Below, in pieces: positions 26,981-35,860 of a stretch of 64,000 nucleotides of DNA. Position 1 is the first letter of the stretch. Each line of letters opens with the position of its first letter. A program made the position numbers and the translations under genes. Source of the DNA: Vibrio breoganii (GTDB taxonomy: Bacteria; Pseudomonadota; Gammaproteobacteria; Enterobacterales; Vibrionaceae); NCBI RefSeq assembly GCF_001677275.1, contig NZ_CP016178.1, forward strand, positions 496,001 through 560,000, written 5' to 3'. The notes below the pieces were generated by a model. That model was not told the DNA's origin. It saw nothing but the letters and a program-made list of their open reading frames with translations, and made no database searches.

Positions 26981-28219
26981 ATGTCAACAAATAGACTTCC
27001 ATTCATCACATCGGCAGTGTCAACTAAGCAATCTTCTAACTTATCACTTTCTCGCTTAGCCATGATGACTTCTGTAGCACTTGCTTCTGCTATGCCAACA
27101 ATGGCAAACGCTAGTGGCTTATTTCTTCAAGAAGCAGTGACAGCAAATGCTGGTGTTGCTGGCGCAGGTGACGGTGTGTATACCGAATCCGCGGCAGCAA
27201 TGTGGACAAACCCTGCGACTATGTCTTACATGGGTGACTCTTTAACGACCATTAATTTAATGGCGTTTGATCTCAAGATGAAGTTCCATGATGCGGATAC
27301 GCCAGCGCAAGACGGAGAAGCACAATCTTACCTACCATCTATTTCAATTTTCCATGCTCATCAGGTTTCTGAGAAGGTTCACTTAGGTTTGGCGTTAGGT
27401 GCTGCTGGTGGCTCAAGCCTATCTTATGGTGACGACTGGGCAGGAGCGGGTGCATTAGATTCTATTACGTTGAACGTAATTGTTCTTAATCCATCGTTGT
27501 CGTACAAGATTAATGATCAATGGTCGGTTGGTGGTGGTGTACAGTTTAGTTGGGCTGCGTTTGAACAATCTACAGCGGCTATAGCAACTAAACAGGATAC
27601 TGATTGGGCATACGGTTATAACCTAGGAGTGATGTATCGTCCTACTGATAATCTAGACTTAGGTTTAAGCTATCGCTCGAAATCCGAACATAGTTTCGAT
27701 GCTGAACTACAAACTCTACCTCTTTCAGTTTCTACAGATATTGAAGTGCCAGAAATCATCGATTTGAGTGCTCGCTATGGAGTTAGTGAAGACCTAAACT
27801 TATTGACTAGCGTACAGTTTCATCGCTGGAGTGCATGGGAGGCGACGGTTCTGGATCTAGGTGTTGCTAATGGCGTAGCAATTGAGCGTGACTGGGATGA
27901 CGTTTGGAAGTTTGCTATTGGTGCAGACTACAAATTGAACTCAGATTGGCGTTTGAAGGCTGGCTTCTCCTATGAAACATCACCACAAGATGATCCGGAA
28001 AAACAATGGGTTGATTTACCAGTAGGCGAGCAATATCGTTACTCGGTAGGCGCATCAACAAATTGGGACAATGTCGGAATAGACTTCTTCTATGAGTACG
28101 CAGACCTTGGTGAAGTAGAATCAGCGAAACGTTCTTTTGTTGGCGAGACAGCCAGAGCTGGCGTAAACGGCACCTTCGACGGACGCATCCACTTCGTAGG
28201 TGTGAACTTAACTATCTAA
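26981..28219 (+). CDS. FadL-family outer-membrane hydrophobic-substrate channel
   Basis: A 412-residue outer-membrane barrel of the FadL/OmpP1/TodX family, which admits long-chain fatty acids or aromatic hydrocarbons. A long signal region (to about residue 45) ends at 'MANASG', and the mature N-terminus 'GLFLQEAVTANAGVAGAGDG' followed by 'AAAMWTNPATMSY' gives the plug and family signature. Amphipathic beta strands and a C-terminal 'HFVGVNLTI' complete the barrel. A TATAAT element occurs at 26904-26909. It is divergent from a LysR gene. Paralogues are common in vibrios, so the name fadL is not assigned. Confidence 0.87.
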   Translation: MSTNRLPFITSAVSTKQSSNLSLSRLAMMTSVALASAMPTMANASGLFLQEAVTANAGVAGAGDGVYTESAAAMWTNPATMSYMGDSLTTINLMAFDLKMKFHDADTPAQDGEAQSYLPSISIFHAHQVSEKVHLGLALGAAGGSSLSYGDDWAGAGALDSITLNVIVLNPSLSYKINDQWSVGGGVQFSWAAFEQSTAAIATKQDTDWAYGYNLGVMYRPTDNLDLGLSYRSKSEHSFDAELQTLPLSVSTDIEVPEIIDLSARYGVSEDLNLLTSVQFHRWSAWEATVLDLGVANGVAIERDWDDVWKFAIGADYKLNSDWRLKAGFSYETSPQDDPEKQWVDLPVGEQYRYSVGASTNWDNVGIDFFYEYADLGEVESAKRSFVGETARAGVNGTFDGRIHFVGVNLTI

Positions 28220-28246
28220 TCTAGATAAACAAAAGCAAAACATACG

Positions 28247-28275
28247 AAATAGCCGACTTTAAGTCGGCTATTTTT
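28247..28275. terminator. Bidirectional terminator after the FadL-type gene
   Basis: A 12-bp stem (AAATAGCCGACT / AGTCGGCTATTT) with a short loop and T tail lies between convergent genes; it ends inside the last codons of the opposite-strand phospholipase gene. Confidence 0.85.
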
Positions 28276-29791
28276 ATAACTGGTCTTCAATAGGCAGAAT
28301 ACCCGCCATCCATGATCCCATTCGCCTCCATACACTTGCATCAGGCTCGCTAGTCAAGGTTTCTCCACTTTCTAGATCTCGCCAAACTAGGTCACCATCT
28401 TCTATTTCCAATTTATAGGCTGACTCTATTAGCTGCGCTTGTATTTCTGATTTTGACTCTGTTACGAAGGGTTCATGATCGAGAATTACGGCCATTTCAG
28501 TGTTGATATGGGCAGACCTTGGGTCCCAGTTCATCGAACCAACGAACAAAATGTGGTCGTCAATGAGCATGATCTTGGCATGCAGACTAGAGTGACCGCT
28601 ACCCGTCATTGACCACTTACTTTTTATATTGGCAGAAGCTTTTATCTCCCAAAGCTCTACACCACCTTCAAGAAGGTCTTTCCTATATTTAGAGTACCAA
28701 CCATGCACGGCATACACATCGTTAGAGGCGAGAGAGTTGGTAATAATGGTTACTTTCTTACCTGATTTGACGCCATCGATTAGCAATGCAGTACCATCCG
28801 CAGTGGGTACGAAATAAGGCGAAATAATGATGAGCTCCGAATCAACACCTTCCAAAATTAACTGCAGGTCATCGATTAATTGGCTTCCTTCGCCAACGAT
28901 TTTGTTGGGCCTATCATAGAGAAGTTTACCTTCGCCCCAATATAACTGCAGTTTATGCTCTCTCATCTTGGAGTAGAATTGCAGGCGGGTCATGTCGTAC
29001 ACTCCAGAGGTAAATTGTTCCTCAAGCTCCTCATCCACTGCAAACTGTTCTACTTCTTCTCTCTTTAATTCTGTTGCACTAGAGGTAATCCAATCAATAG
29101 GAACAGCAAAATCACTGTTCCAGTACTTGTCGAATTGCTCTCCGGTTTGTTCTACCGTATTGCCATAAATTAATAAGTCAAAATCCCCAAACTCTACTGG
29201 TGAGTGATAGGAAAAGTATTCATTTCCTATGTTTCTACCGCCTACAACACTAGCGACACTATCTGCGGTAAGGGACTTATTGTGCATGCGGCTGTTTAGT
29301 CGTTCGAAGTCGGCAAGAAATCCCAGACCTCTCGCCGAGCGATAGTTGTTTGGGTTGAATAGCCGAACATCAATATTAGGGTGTGAGTGAAGGTAGGCAA
29401 GATTATCGTCATTGCGCTTTTGCATGTCATCTAGCAATATTCGAACCCTAACACCGCGTTCTGCTGCCTCGAATAACCGCCAAGTCATTAAGTTGCCAGT
29501 GGCATCGTCACGGTAGATGTAATATTGAAGATCTAAGGTGTGCTCTGCAGACTCAATCAACACAATGCGTGCAAGTAGCGCATCGTGACCCTTATCTAAG
29601 GGGTAGAATCCAGTATAGATTGAGGTGTCATACTCTGATTGGTCAAAGTATTGAGCTAACTTACTGTCAGCCTGATAGCCAAGTTGATGTGTGACTGACT
29701 TTGGAGGAGGAGTCTGCTGTTGAGTAGCACACCCTGAAAGGATGCCAACAAATAAAACCAGTATTAGTTTCCAATGAGCAAATGTTGGCAA
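28274..29791 (-). CDS. Phospholipase D-family lipoprotein, cardiolipin synthase C-like
   Basis: A 505-residue PLD-superfamily protein with two HxKx4D motifs: His170/Lys172/Asp177 and His404/Lys406/Asp411. It resembles YmdC/ClsC, which makes cardiolipin by phosphatidyl transfer. Unlike a plain cytosolic enzyme it starts with a lipoprotein signal ('GILSGC', Cys21), so it should be tethered at the membrane facing the periplasm. The start is a TTG at 29791, supported by an AAAGGA site 8 nt upstream. It stands alone. A broader phosphodiesterase role is possible. Confidence 0.85.
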   Translation of the reverse strand: MPTFAHWKLILVLFVGILSGCATQQQTPPPKSVTHQLGYQADSKLAQYFDQSEYDTSIYTGFYPLDKGHDALLARIVLIESAEHTLDLQYYIYRDDATGNLMTWRLFEAAERGVRVRILLDDMQKRNDDNLAYLHSHPNIDVRLFNPNNYRSARGLGFLADFERLNSRMHNKSLTADSVASVVGGRNIGNEYFSYHSPVEFGDFDLLIYGNTVEQTGEQFDKYWNSDFAVPIDWITSSATELKREEVEQFAVDEELEEQFTSGVYDMTRLQFYSKMREHKLQLYWGEGKLLYDRPNKIVGEGSQLIDDLQLILEGVDSELIIISPYFVPTADGTALLIDGVKSGKKVTIITNSLASNDVYAVHGWYSKYRKDLLEGGVELWEIKASANIKSKWSMTGSGHSSLHAKIMLIDDHILFVGSMNWDPRSAHINTEMAVILDHEPFVTESKSEIQAQLIESAYKLEIEDGDLVWRDLESGETLTSEPDASVWRRMGSWMAGILPIEDQL

Positions 29792-29820
29792 TGGTGACTT
29801 CCTTTGTTCTCTGTTGATGC

Positions 29821-30549
29821 TTAATGCTTGAAAATGACGTCTTCGTTCGGCACTCGATGTCTTTCTCCGTAGATACCTTCTTTCGTTCGCTTGCCTACGC
29901 TAACAATCATAGTGATTTCATCATTTTTACCCAAGCCAAGTAGCTTTTTAGCGCGAACTGAATCAAAGCCTTCCATTGGGCAGGTGTCATAACCTTGGTC
30001 GCGTATCGCAGTCATAAAGGTCATTGCGGCTAAAGATGTGCTTTTATGCAGGCAGACTCGTAGGTCTTGCTTGGTAACTTCTCTGAACATAGGCTTCTTT
30101 ATGCCCATAAAGGTCATCATGATCTTTCTAAGAAAACCTTTGATGCCCAAGCTGTCATTACTATAAACAAACGGAATCAGTTTTTCGTAGTACTTAGTCG
30201 CACGCTTTGCGATGTCATCCATTGGCCTGCCCGCAAAATTCTCGCGTACCTGCGATGCATTCATTTTAGCTCTTTGCTGCCATTTGTCTGGCGTAGTAAC
30301 AAAAACCACCATTTCATTGGCCGTTTTAGCTGCATTCTGCCCCATACAGTATTTCGCAAGCTCGGCACGCTTCTCTTCACTGATGACTCGATGAAATTCC
30401 CACAACTGCATGTTACTGCTGTTTGGACTCAACACAGTCAACTCCAGAGCTTGTTGTACCTTGTCGTGGTCGAAATTCGCAGTTTGATCGTACTTGCGAA
30501 CGGATCGACGAGAGTGAATTAATTCTAAAAAGGGAAGATGTTCTGACAT
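29821..30549 (-). CDS. Nitroreductase-family flavoprotein
   Basis: A 242-residue FMN-dependent oxidoreductase of the nitroreductase fold. The ATG at 30549 is chosen because the family begins here with 'ELIHSRRSVRKYD'; the upstream frame is not conserved-looking. The FMN-binding segment 'LSPNSSNMQLWEF' (about 40-52) and the C-terminal 'DEITMIVSVGKRTKEGIYGE' are typical. An unusual basic insert lies at about 130-155. It is divergent from the cupin gene. Substrates cannot be named. Confidence 0.83.
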   Translation of the reverse strand: MSEHLPFLELIHSRRSVRKYDQTANFDHDKVQQALELTVLSPNSSNMQLWEFHRVISEEKRAELAKYCMGQNAAKTANEMVVFVTTPDKWQQRAKMNASQVRENFAGRPMDDIAKRATKYYEKLIPFVYSNDSLGIKGFLRKIMMTFMGIKKPMFREVTKQDLRVCLHKSTSLAAMTFMTAIRDQGYDTCPMEGFDSVRAKKLLGLGKNDEITMIVSVGKRTKEGIYGERHRVPNEDVIFKH

Positions 30550-30625
30550 AACAAAGACTAAAATGATTAAGGATTCGTGTTTGTAACAGCTAATTTGATA
30601 TATTTCAACAAAGTAGGGGAAATGA

Positions 30626-31285
30626 ATGTCATTGAATATGGATGTAAAACAAGGCGTTGTGATACAAGCATTGAATATGGATTGGCAGGCCAGCCCAGCC
30701 AAAGGCGTATGGCGAAAACCATTAGAGCGTGAAGCGGCCGAAACAGGGCTTGTGACCTCAATAGTTAAATACGAGGCTGGTTCTCGGTTTTCTGAGCACA
30801 GTCATCCGTTTGGAGAAGAGATCTTCGTACTAGAAGGTGTCTTCTCAGATGAGGAGGGGGATTACCCTGCGGGCACTTATATTCGCAATCCTCCTGGTAG
30901 CAAACACTCTCCATTTAGCGAGCAGGGGTGTACCTTGTTTGTGAAGCTTAATCAATTTGATAAGGCAGATAAAACCACAGTGAGAATCAATACCCAAACC
31001 CAGCCTTGGCTGGCGGGAATTGGTAACTTGGAAGTTATGCCTTTGCATTCTTTTGAGGCTGAGAATGTGGCTTTAGTAAAATGGCCGAAAGGCGAACGCT
31101 TTCAACCTCATTCTCATTTTGGTGGAGAGGAGATTTTGGTTCTTTCTGGCGAGTTCCAAGATGAGTTTGGTCAATATCCTCAATACACTTGGATTCGTAG
31201 CCCTCACCAGAGTCAACATTTCCCATTTGTCGAAGAAGACACCATTATCTATGTCAAGACAGGGCATTTATTGTCTAGACTCTGA
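30626..31285 (+). CDS. Double ChrR-type cupin protein
   Basis: A 219-residue protein made of two related cupin domains of the ChrR anti-sigma-factor type. Each has a metal-binding set: 'HSHPFGEEIFVLEG' with 'GSKHSPF' (about residues 57-95) and 'HSHFGGEEILVLSG' with 'QSQHFPF' (about 160-195), giving His, His, Glu and His ligands in both. There is no zinc-binding anti-sigma N-terminal domain, so it is a stand-alone sensor or enzyme. Good AGGGGA ribosome site before the ATG. Function unknown; a role in oxidant or quinone handling beside the divergent nitroreductase is conceivable. Confidence 0.8.
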   Translation: MSLNMDVKQGVVIQALNMDWQASPAKGVWRKPLEREAAETGLVTSIVKYEAGSRFSEHSHPFGEEIFVLEGVFSDEEGDYPAGTYIRNPPGSKHSPFSEQGCTLFVKLNQFDKADKTTVRINTQTQPWLAGIGNLEVMPLHSFEAENVALVKWPKGERFQPHSHFGGEEILVLSGEFQDEFGQYPQYTWIRSPHQSQHFPFVEEDTIIYVKTGHLLSRL

Positions 31286-31343
31286 GTTTTGTCTATTTCT
31301 AGTTTCCTACCCATACTGACTCTGTTAGTATCGCCCCATCGTA

Positions 31344-31424
31344 TTAGTCGGGGAGCCAATAGGCTGAGATCGCAGTAGCGAACCCGTGGAACCTGATTCA
31401 GTTAGTGCTGACGTAGGGAACTAG
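31344..31424 (+). promoter_or_regulatory. TPP riboswitch (THI element)
   Basis: The conserved parts are all present in order: GGGGAGCC (31350-31357), GGCTGAGA (31362-31369), AACCCG, GAACCTGAT (31389-31397), GTTAG and GCGTAGGGAA-like 'GACGTAGGGAA' (31410-31420), closed by P1 TTAGT/ACTAG. It precedes thiD and the thiamin salvage operon and should switch it off when thiamin pyrophosphate is plentiful. Confidence 0.95.
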
Positions 31425-31472
31425 TCGCCATTCTAGCTATAGATCTTACTGTCCATAGCACAGCAGGCCTGG

Positions 31473-31498
31473 TTTCCGTTCGTCTGACGAAAAGGAAA
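31473..31498 (+). promoter_or_regulatory. Hairpin that masks the thiD ribosome site
   Basis: TTTCC (31473-31477) and TTCGT (31479-31483) pair with ACGAA (31487-31491) and GGAAA (31494-31498), burying the AAAAGGA ribosome site. No T run follows, so the riboswitch most likely acts on translation initiation through this helix. Confidence 0.65.
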
Positions 31499-31503
31499 TG
31501 CCT

Positions 31504-32322
31504 GTGTCCCAATCAAAAAAGACTCCAATTGTTCTCACTATCGCTGGCTCTGACAGTGGTGGCGGTGCTGGTATTCAAGCCGACATTAAAGCCATCTCAG
31601 CAACCGGTAGCTACGCCTGCTCTGTAATCACTGCATTGACGGCGCAAAATACTCAAGGTGTGACTGGTATTTTGCCGATTTCGGCGGAGTTTATCGAACA
31701 GCAGCTTGATGCTGTATTTACCGACCTTGATGTTGTAGCGGTAAAAGTCGGCATGCTTGCTGAAGCGGGTCTCATTCAAGCGGTAGTCAAAAAACTTAAG
31801 CAATACCAACCAAGATACCTAGTTGTTGACCCTGTTATGGTGGCAACAAGCGGTGATCTTCTTCTTCAGCAATCGGCTATCGAAACCCTGAAAACAGAGC
31901 TTCTTCCACTTGCGGATGTCATCACGCCAAACTTGCCGGAAGCAGCAACGTTGTTAGGTCAGTCTCTGCCAACGACCGAGGCGCAAATGAATGCGATGAT
32001 TGAAGATCTTCGAGGCTTGGACTGTAAAGCGGTACTGCTTAAGGGGGGTCACTTAGAAAGTGAATCTACCAGTACAGACCTTCTTATTACGCCTAATGAG
32101 GTTGAAACCTTTACCGTTGAGCGTGTGAATACGCAAAATACCCATGGTACGGGTTGCACCTTATCTTCAGCGATCGCTTCTTTCTTAGCTCAAACGGGCT
32201 CACTGAGTGAATCCGTCGCTTTAGGAAAGAACTACATTTCCAATGCCATCGCCCATGCGGATGAATTGGAAGTGGGCAGTGGTCACGGCCCCGTGCACCA
32301 TTTCTACGCCTTAAACAAATAG
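31504..32322 (+). CDS. thiD: Hydroxymethylpyrimidine (phosphate) kinase ThiD
   Basis: A 272-residue ribokinase-type enzyme that phosphorylates HMP to HMP-P and HMP-PP for thiamin synthesis. Start region 'TIAGSDSGGGAGIQADIKA' binds the pyrimidine; 'VVDPVMVATSGD' (about 108-119) and 'NTHGTGCTLSSAI' (about 216-228) give the anion hole and catalytic Cys. The GTG at 31504 is preferred: it lies 7 nt from AGGA, whereas the ATG at 31498 is only 1 nt away. First gene of the operon, 8 nt before thiZ. Regulated by the TPP riboswitch. Confidence 0.94.
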   Translation: MSQSKKTPIVLTIAGSDSGGGAGIQADIKAISATGSYACSVITALTAQNTQGVTGILPISAEFIEQQLDAVFTDLDVVAVKVGMLAEAGLIQAVVKKLKQYQPRYLVVDPVMVATSGDLLLQQSAIETLKTELLPLADVITPNLPEAATLLGQSLPTTEAQMNAMIEDLRGLDCKAVLLKGGHLESESTSTDLLITPNEVETFTVERVNTQNTHGTGCTLSSAIASFLAQTGSLSESVALGKNYISNAIAHADELEVGSGHGPVHHFYALNK

Positions 32323-32330
32323 TACAGGTT

Positions 32331-33101
32331 ATGTCGGTTCATTCGCCTATGGGCATTGTGATTGAAAACGGAAGCTTGCAGTTCTCTGATGCAAGCTCAC
32401 CCCTGTTTAGCGACCTAAATCTGCGCTTTCCTGAGGGAAGCTTTAGTAGTGTGCTGGGTAAAAGTGGCTGTGGTAAAACAAGCCTGCTTCGCTTATTAGC
32501 AGGGTTATTGCCCGAAGACGTACATTGGAGTGGCTCTATTCACAGTGGCTTCGAGCATAATCTATCGGATTCAATTGCCTACATGGCACAGCAAGACTTG
32601 TTAATGCCTTGGCTGAATGTGCTTGAGAATGTGTGCTTCAGTGACCGCTTTAGTCAAAAAAAGCTGAATAAACAGCAACAGGCTGAGCGAAAACAACAAG
32701 CGAGTAAATTGCTGTCTAAATTAGGGTTAGAAGGGCAAGAACATGTCCATCCAAGACAGCTTTCCGGCGGAATGAAACAGCGCGTCGCTCTTGCAAGAAC
32801 CTTGATGCAAGACAAGCCTGTAGTGTTAATGGATGAACCTTTTTCTGCCTTAGATGCTGTCACTCGTTATCGCTTGCAGGATCTTGCTTGTGAGATGCTT
32901 GAAGGTAAAACGGTGGTGTTGATTACCCACGATCCACAAGAGGCCTTGCGCCTTAGTGACCATATCTACCTGATGCAATCTCAGCCAGTAGAGATTGAAA
33001 CTGTGCCTGTGCCAAGTGGAAATACACCGCGCCTGATCAATGCCGAAATGGCCGAGCTTCAACAAAGCATTATCGAGCAATTGGGAGGTCGTGATGACTA
33101 A
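32331..33101 (+). CDS. thiZ: ABC transporter ATPase for thiamin pyrimidine precursor (ThiZ)
   Basis: A 256-residue ABC ATPase with Walker A 'GKSGCGKT' (43-50), signature 'LSGGMKQR' (about 143-150) and Walker B 'VVLMDEPFSALD' (about 163-174). It belongs to the NitT/TauT/ThiZ group and, with the permease and binding proteins after it, forms the importer of formylaminopyrimidine or HMP-type compounds. Its last 8 nt overlap the start of thiX (GTGATGACTAA). Confidence 0.9.
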   Translation: MSVHSPMGIVIENGSLQFSDASSPLFSDLNLRFPEGSFSSVLGKSGCGKTSLLRLLAGLLPEDVHWSGSIHSGFEHNLSDSIAYMAQQDLLMPWLNVLENVCFSDRFSQKKLNKQQQAERKQQASKLLSKLGLEGQEHVHPRQLSGGMKQRVALARTLMQDKPVVLMDEPFSALDAVTRYRLQDLACEMLEGKTVVLITHDPQEALRLSDHIYLMQSQPVEIETVPVPSGNTPRLINAEMAELQQSIIEQLGGRDD

Positions 33102-33888
33102 ACAAGTCGTCGTGCAGCAAGGCCTTACCAGCCGAGTAAAAGCAAATACTTCTCACGTGATACGTTTGATCATCTCGTGCTTGGTGGTGCTTGGTTTATG
33201 GCAGGCAACGGTGTCACTTTTTGATTTACCTAGCTTTATCTTACCTGAACCTATTGCGGTATTTGATCGCCTTGGCAGCCGCAGTGATGTGCTGCTTCAA
33301 CATACGATTGTTACCTCGCAAGAGATTGTTTTAGGGCTTTTGTTAGGCCTTAGCATGGGCCTGATGTTTGCGCTTCAGATGTTGCTTTTTGAACCACTGC
33401 GTCGTTGGTTACTGCCTATATTGATTGCCTCGCAAGCGATTCCCGTTTTTGCCATTGCGCCAATACTCATGCTGTGGTTTGGCTATGGCATAGCCTCAAA
33501 GGTTGTGATGGCCGCTCTAATTATCTTTTTCCCCGTTACCACCTGTTGTTATGACGGGCTGCGTAATACGCCAAAGGGCTACCTTGATTTGAGCAAAACC
33601 ATGGGAGCCACGCGCTGGCAACAACTCACACAAGTTCGATTACCTGCAGCCATGCCAGCATTGGCCTCTGGTATTCGTGTGGCTGTGGTGGTTGCGCCGA
33701 TTGGTGCAGTAGTGGGCGAGTGGGTTGGCTCTAGCGCCGGTCTTGGTTACTTGATGCTTCAGGCCAACGCACGAATGATGATTGATGAGATGTTTGCGGC
33801 GCTGTTTATTCTGGCACTTATCTCGGTCACCCTTTATTTCATCACAGACAGACTACTCAACAAATTTATCCCTTGGCAGTTTGATTAA
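33094..33888 (+). CDS. thiX: ABC transporter permease for thiamin pyrimidine precursor (ThiX)
   Basis: A 264-residue inner-membrane permease of the BPD_transp_1 type with about six spans and the EAA-like loop 'KTMGATRWQQLTQVRLPAAM' (about 164-183), where the ATPase docks. The ATG at 33094 is chosen because GGAGGT lies 4 nt upstream and the gene overlaps thiZ; an upstream ATG at 33040 is inside thiZ without support. Works with ThiZ and the two ThiY proteins. Confidence 0.9.
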   Translation: MTKQVVVQQGLTSRVKANTSHVIRLIISCLVVLGLWQATVSLFDLPSFILPEPIAVFDRLGSRSDVLLQHTIVTSQEIVLGLLLGLSMGLMFALQMLLFEPLRRWLLPILIASQAIPVFAIAPILMLWFGYGIASKVVMAALIIFFPVTTCCYDGLRNTPKGYLDLSKTMGATRWQQLTQVRLPAAMPALASGIRVAVVVAPIGAVVGEWVGSSAGLGYLMLQANARMMIDEMFAALFILALISVTLYFITDRLLNKFIPWQFD

Positions 33889-33921
33889 CTGCCAATCTTT
33901 TAATGTCGTTAAGGAAGAGAC

Positions 33922-34875
33922 ATGACCTTGTTTAAAAATACATTCAGTGCAGTACTGGCCGGTATTGCGCTTTTAGTGAGCGCGAGTGCTTCTGGTAAGG
34001 ACAAAGAGCTGACCTTGATGCTGGATTGGTTCGTTAATCCTAATCATGGCCCTATCGTGATTGCCCAAGAGAAAGGCATGTTTGCCGAGCAAGGCCTAAA
34101 GGTAACCATTCAAGAGCCTGCTGACCCAAGTGTTCCATCAAAGCTTGTGGCAGCAAATCAAGTAGACCTCGCCATCTCTTATCAGCCCTCATTTCTCATT
34201 GATGTAGCCGCAGGTTTACCCTTGGTGTGGAGCGGTACTTTGCTGGCAACACCTTTAAATACGCTAACGGTACTAGATAACGGCAAGATCAACTCTTTGT
34301 CTGATCTAAAGGGAAAAACCGTTGGCGTATCAGTATCGGGCACAGATGAAGCCATTATCGGCAAGATGCTGGGTAATGAAAATGTCGATTATTCTGATAT
34401 CAAGATTGTGAATGTGGGTTGGGCGCTGTCTTCTTCACTAGCATCGGGAAGAGTCGATGCGATTTGGGGAGGAATGCGCAACTTTGAATCTCATCAGTTA
34501 GATCTTGAAGGCTACAAATCTAAGAGCTTCTTTCCTGAAGAGCACGGCATCCCACCTTATGATGAGTTGATGTTTGTGGCCAATGCAGAAAACTACGATA
34601 AAGAGGCAATTCAGCGCTTTAATAAGGCACTAGAACTGGCCACTCAATACATAGTGAATCATCCAGAAACGGCGTGGAAAGAGTTTATCGCCTATAACCC
34701 AGACACTTTGGATAACGAGCTTAACCATAGAGCTTGGATTGATACCTTGACCCGCTTTGCTTTGCGCCCGTCGGCGGTGAATAAGCAGCGCTACGATGAT
34801 TACAGCCAGTTTATGTACGACCTAAAAATCATCAAGACTATCCCTGATAGCAATAACTACCTCATTAACTTTTAA
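33922..34875 (+). CDS. thiY: Thiamin pyrimidine precursor-binding protein ThiY, copy 1
   Basis: A 317-residue periplasmic binding protein of the NMT1/THI5-like family with a signal peptide (to about residue 25). The family segment 'LDWFVNPNHGPIVIAQEKG' at the mature N-terminus and 'EPADPSVPSKLVAANQVDLA' match ThiY, which binds N-formyl-4-amino-5-aminomethyl-2-methylpyrimidine. AAGGAAG ribosome site. It is followed 22 bp later by a second copy of the same size. Confidence 0.9.
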   Translation: MTLFKNTFSAVLAGIALLVSASASGKDKELTLMLDWFVNPNHGPIVIAQEKGMFAEQGLKVTIQEPADPSVPSKLVAANQVDLAISYQPSFLIDVAAGLPLVWSGTLLATPLNTLTVLDNGKINSLSDLKGKTVGVSVSGTDEAIIGKMLGNENVDYSDIKIVNVGWALSSSLASGRVDAIWGGMRNFESHQLDLEGYKSKSFFPEEHGIPPYDELMFVANAENYDKEAIQRFNKALELATQYIVNHPETAWKEFIAYNPDTLDNELNHRAWIDTLTRFALRPSAVNKQRYDDYSQFMYDLKIIKTIPDSNNYLINF

Positions 34876-34897
34876 GCCAGTGTCACAAGGAAGACCC

Positions 34898-35851
34898 ATG
34901 AAACGATTTACCTCAAAACTGTTTGCATTGCTTGCCAGTTCTACTCTTTTGCTCAGCCCATTATCGCAAGCTAAACAAACAGAGCTTACCCTGATGCTGG
35001 ATTGGTTTGTTAACCCAAACCATGGCCCAATTGTTATTGCTCAACAGAGAGGCTTGTTTGAAGCTCAAGGTTTAAAGGTGAATATCCAAGAGCCTGCGGA
35101 CCCAAGTGTCCCTGCAAAATTGGTGGCGGCAAATAAGATCGACCTTGCAGTGTCGTACCAACCGACACTGACCATTGATGTGGCTGCAGGTTTGCCGCTC
35201 ATTCGCAGTGGCACATTGATTTCTACACCACTTAACACGCTGATGGTTATCGATAACGGCAAGATCAACTCTGTTGCAGACCTGAAAGGTAAGAAAGTCG
35301 GCGTTGCAATTGCGGGCAATGAAGAAGCGACAATTGGCACTATGCTGCGCTCAGCGGGACTTGAGTTCTCAGATGTAGAGATCATTAATGTTGGTTGGGC
35401 ACTGTCGTCGTCGGTGGCTTCCGGAAAAGTAGATGCGATTTGGGGCGGACTGCGCAACTTTGAAACCAACCAGCTTGCACTAGAGGGCTTTAAAGCCAAA
35501 GCATTCTTCCCAGAGGAGCACGGCGTACCTGCTTATGATGAATTGGTCTTTGTTGCCAATGCCAACAGCTATGACGCTGAAGCATTGAAGCGCTTTAACT
35601 CAGCGATTGAGTTAGCCACACAGTATATTGTGAATCACCCAGAGCAAGCGTGGAAAGAGTTTGTGGCTTATAACCCAGATACGCTGGACAACGAGCTAAA
35701 CCGTCGCGCGTGGGAAGACACATTAACCCGCTTTGCGTTGCGCCCAGCGGCAGTTGACCGTCAGCGTTATGATAATTACGCACAGTTTATGTTTGAGAAT
35801 AAGATCATCAATAGCGTTCCAAACAGCGCTAAATACTTGCCAACGTTTTAA
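34898..35851 (+). CDS. thiY: Thiamin pyrimidine precursor-binding protein ThiY, copy 2
   Basis: Also 317 residues and roughly two-thirds or more identical to the gene before it by eye, with conserved 'LDWFVNPNHGPIVIAQQRG' and 'YDELVFVANANSYD'. The ATG at 34898 is used because AAGGAAG lies just upstream and a proper signal peptide follows. Differences fall in patches, for example SGTDEA in copy 1 against AGNEEA in copy 2 around residue 140, which could alter ligand range. Tandem duplication within the operon. Confidence 0.9.
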   Translation: MKRFTSKLFALLASSTLLLSPLSQAKQTELTLMLDWFVNPNHGPIVIAQQRGLFEAQGLKVNIQEPADPSVPAKLVAANKIDLAVSYQPTLTIDVAAGLPLIRSGTLISTPLNTLMVIDNGKINSVADLKGKKVGVAIAGNEEATIGTMLRSAGLEFSDVEIINVGWALSSSVASGKVDAIWGGLRNFETNQLALEGFKAKAFFPEEHGVPAYDELVFVANANSYDAEALKRFNSAIELATQYIVNHPEQAWKEFVAYNPDTLDNELNRRAWEDTLTRFALRPAAVDRQRYDNYAQFMFENKIINSVPNSAKYLPTF

Positions 35852-35860
35852 GGTAATCCC

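Noticed and set aside
30550..30702. N-terminal extension of the nitroreductase frame
   Set aside because: Cys/Phe-rich, unlike the family, and it would overlap the divergent cupin gene; the ATG at 30549 fits the domain start.
33040..33093. Upstream ATG for the ThiX permease
   Set aside because: Lies inside thiZ without ribosome site; GGAGGT supports 33094.
35065..35499. 144-codon minus-strand frame across thiY copy 2
   Set aside because: Shadow of a conserved gene; no ribosome site or recognisable domain.
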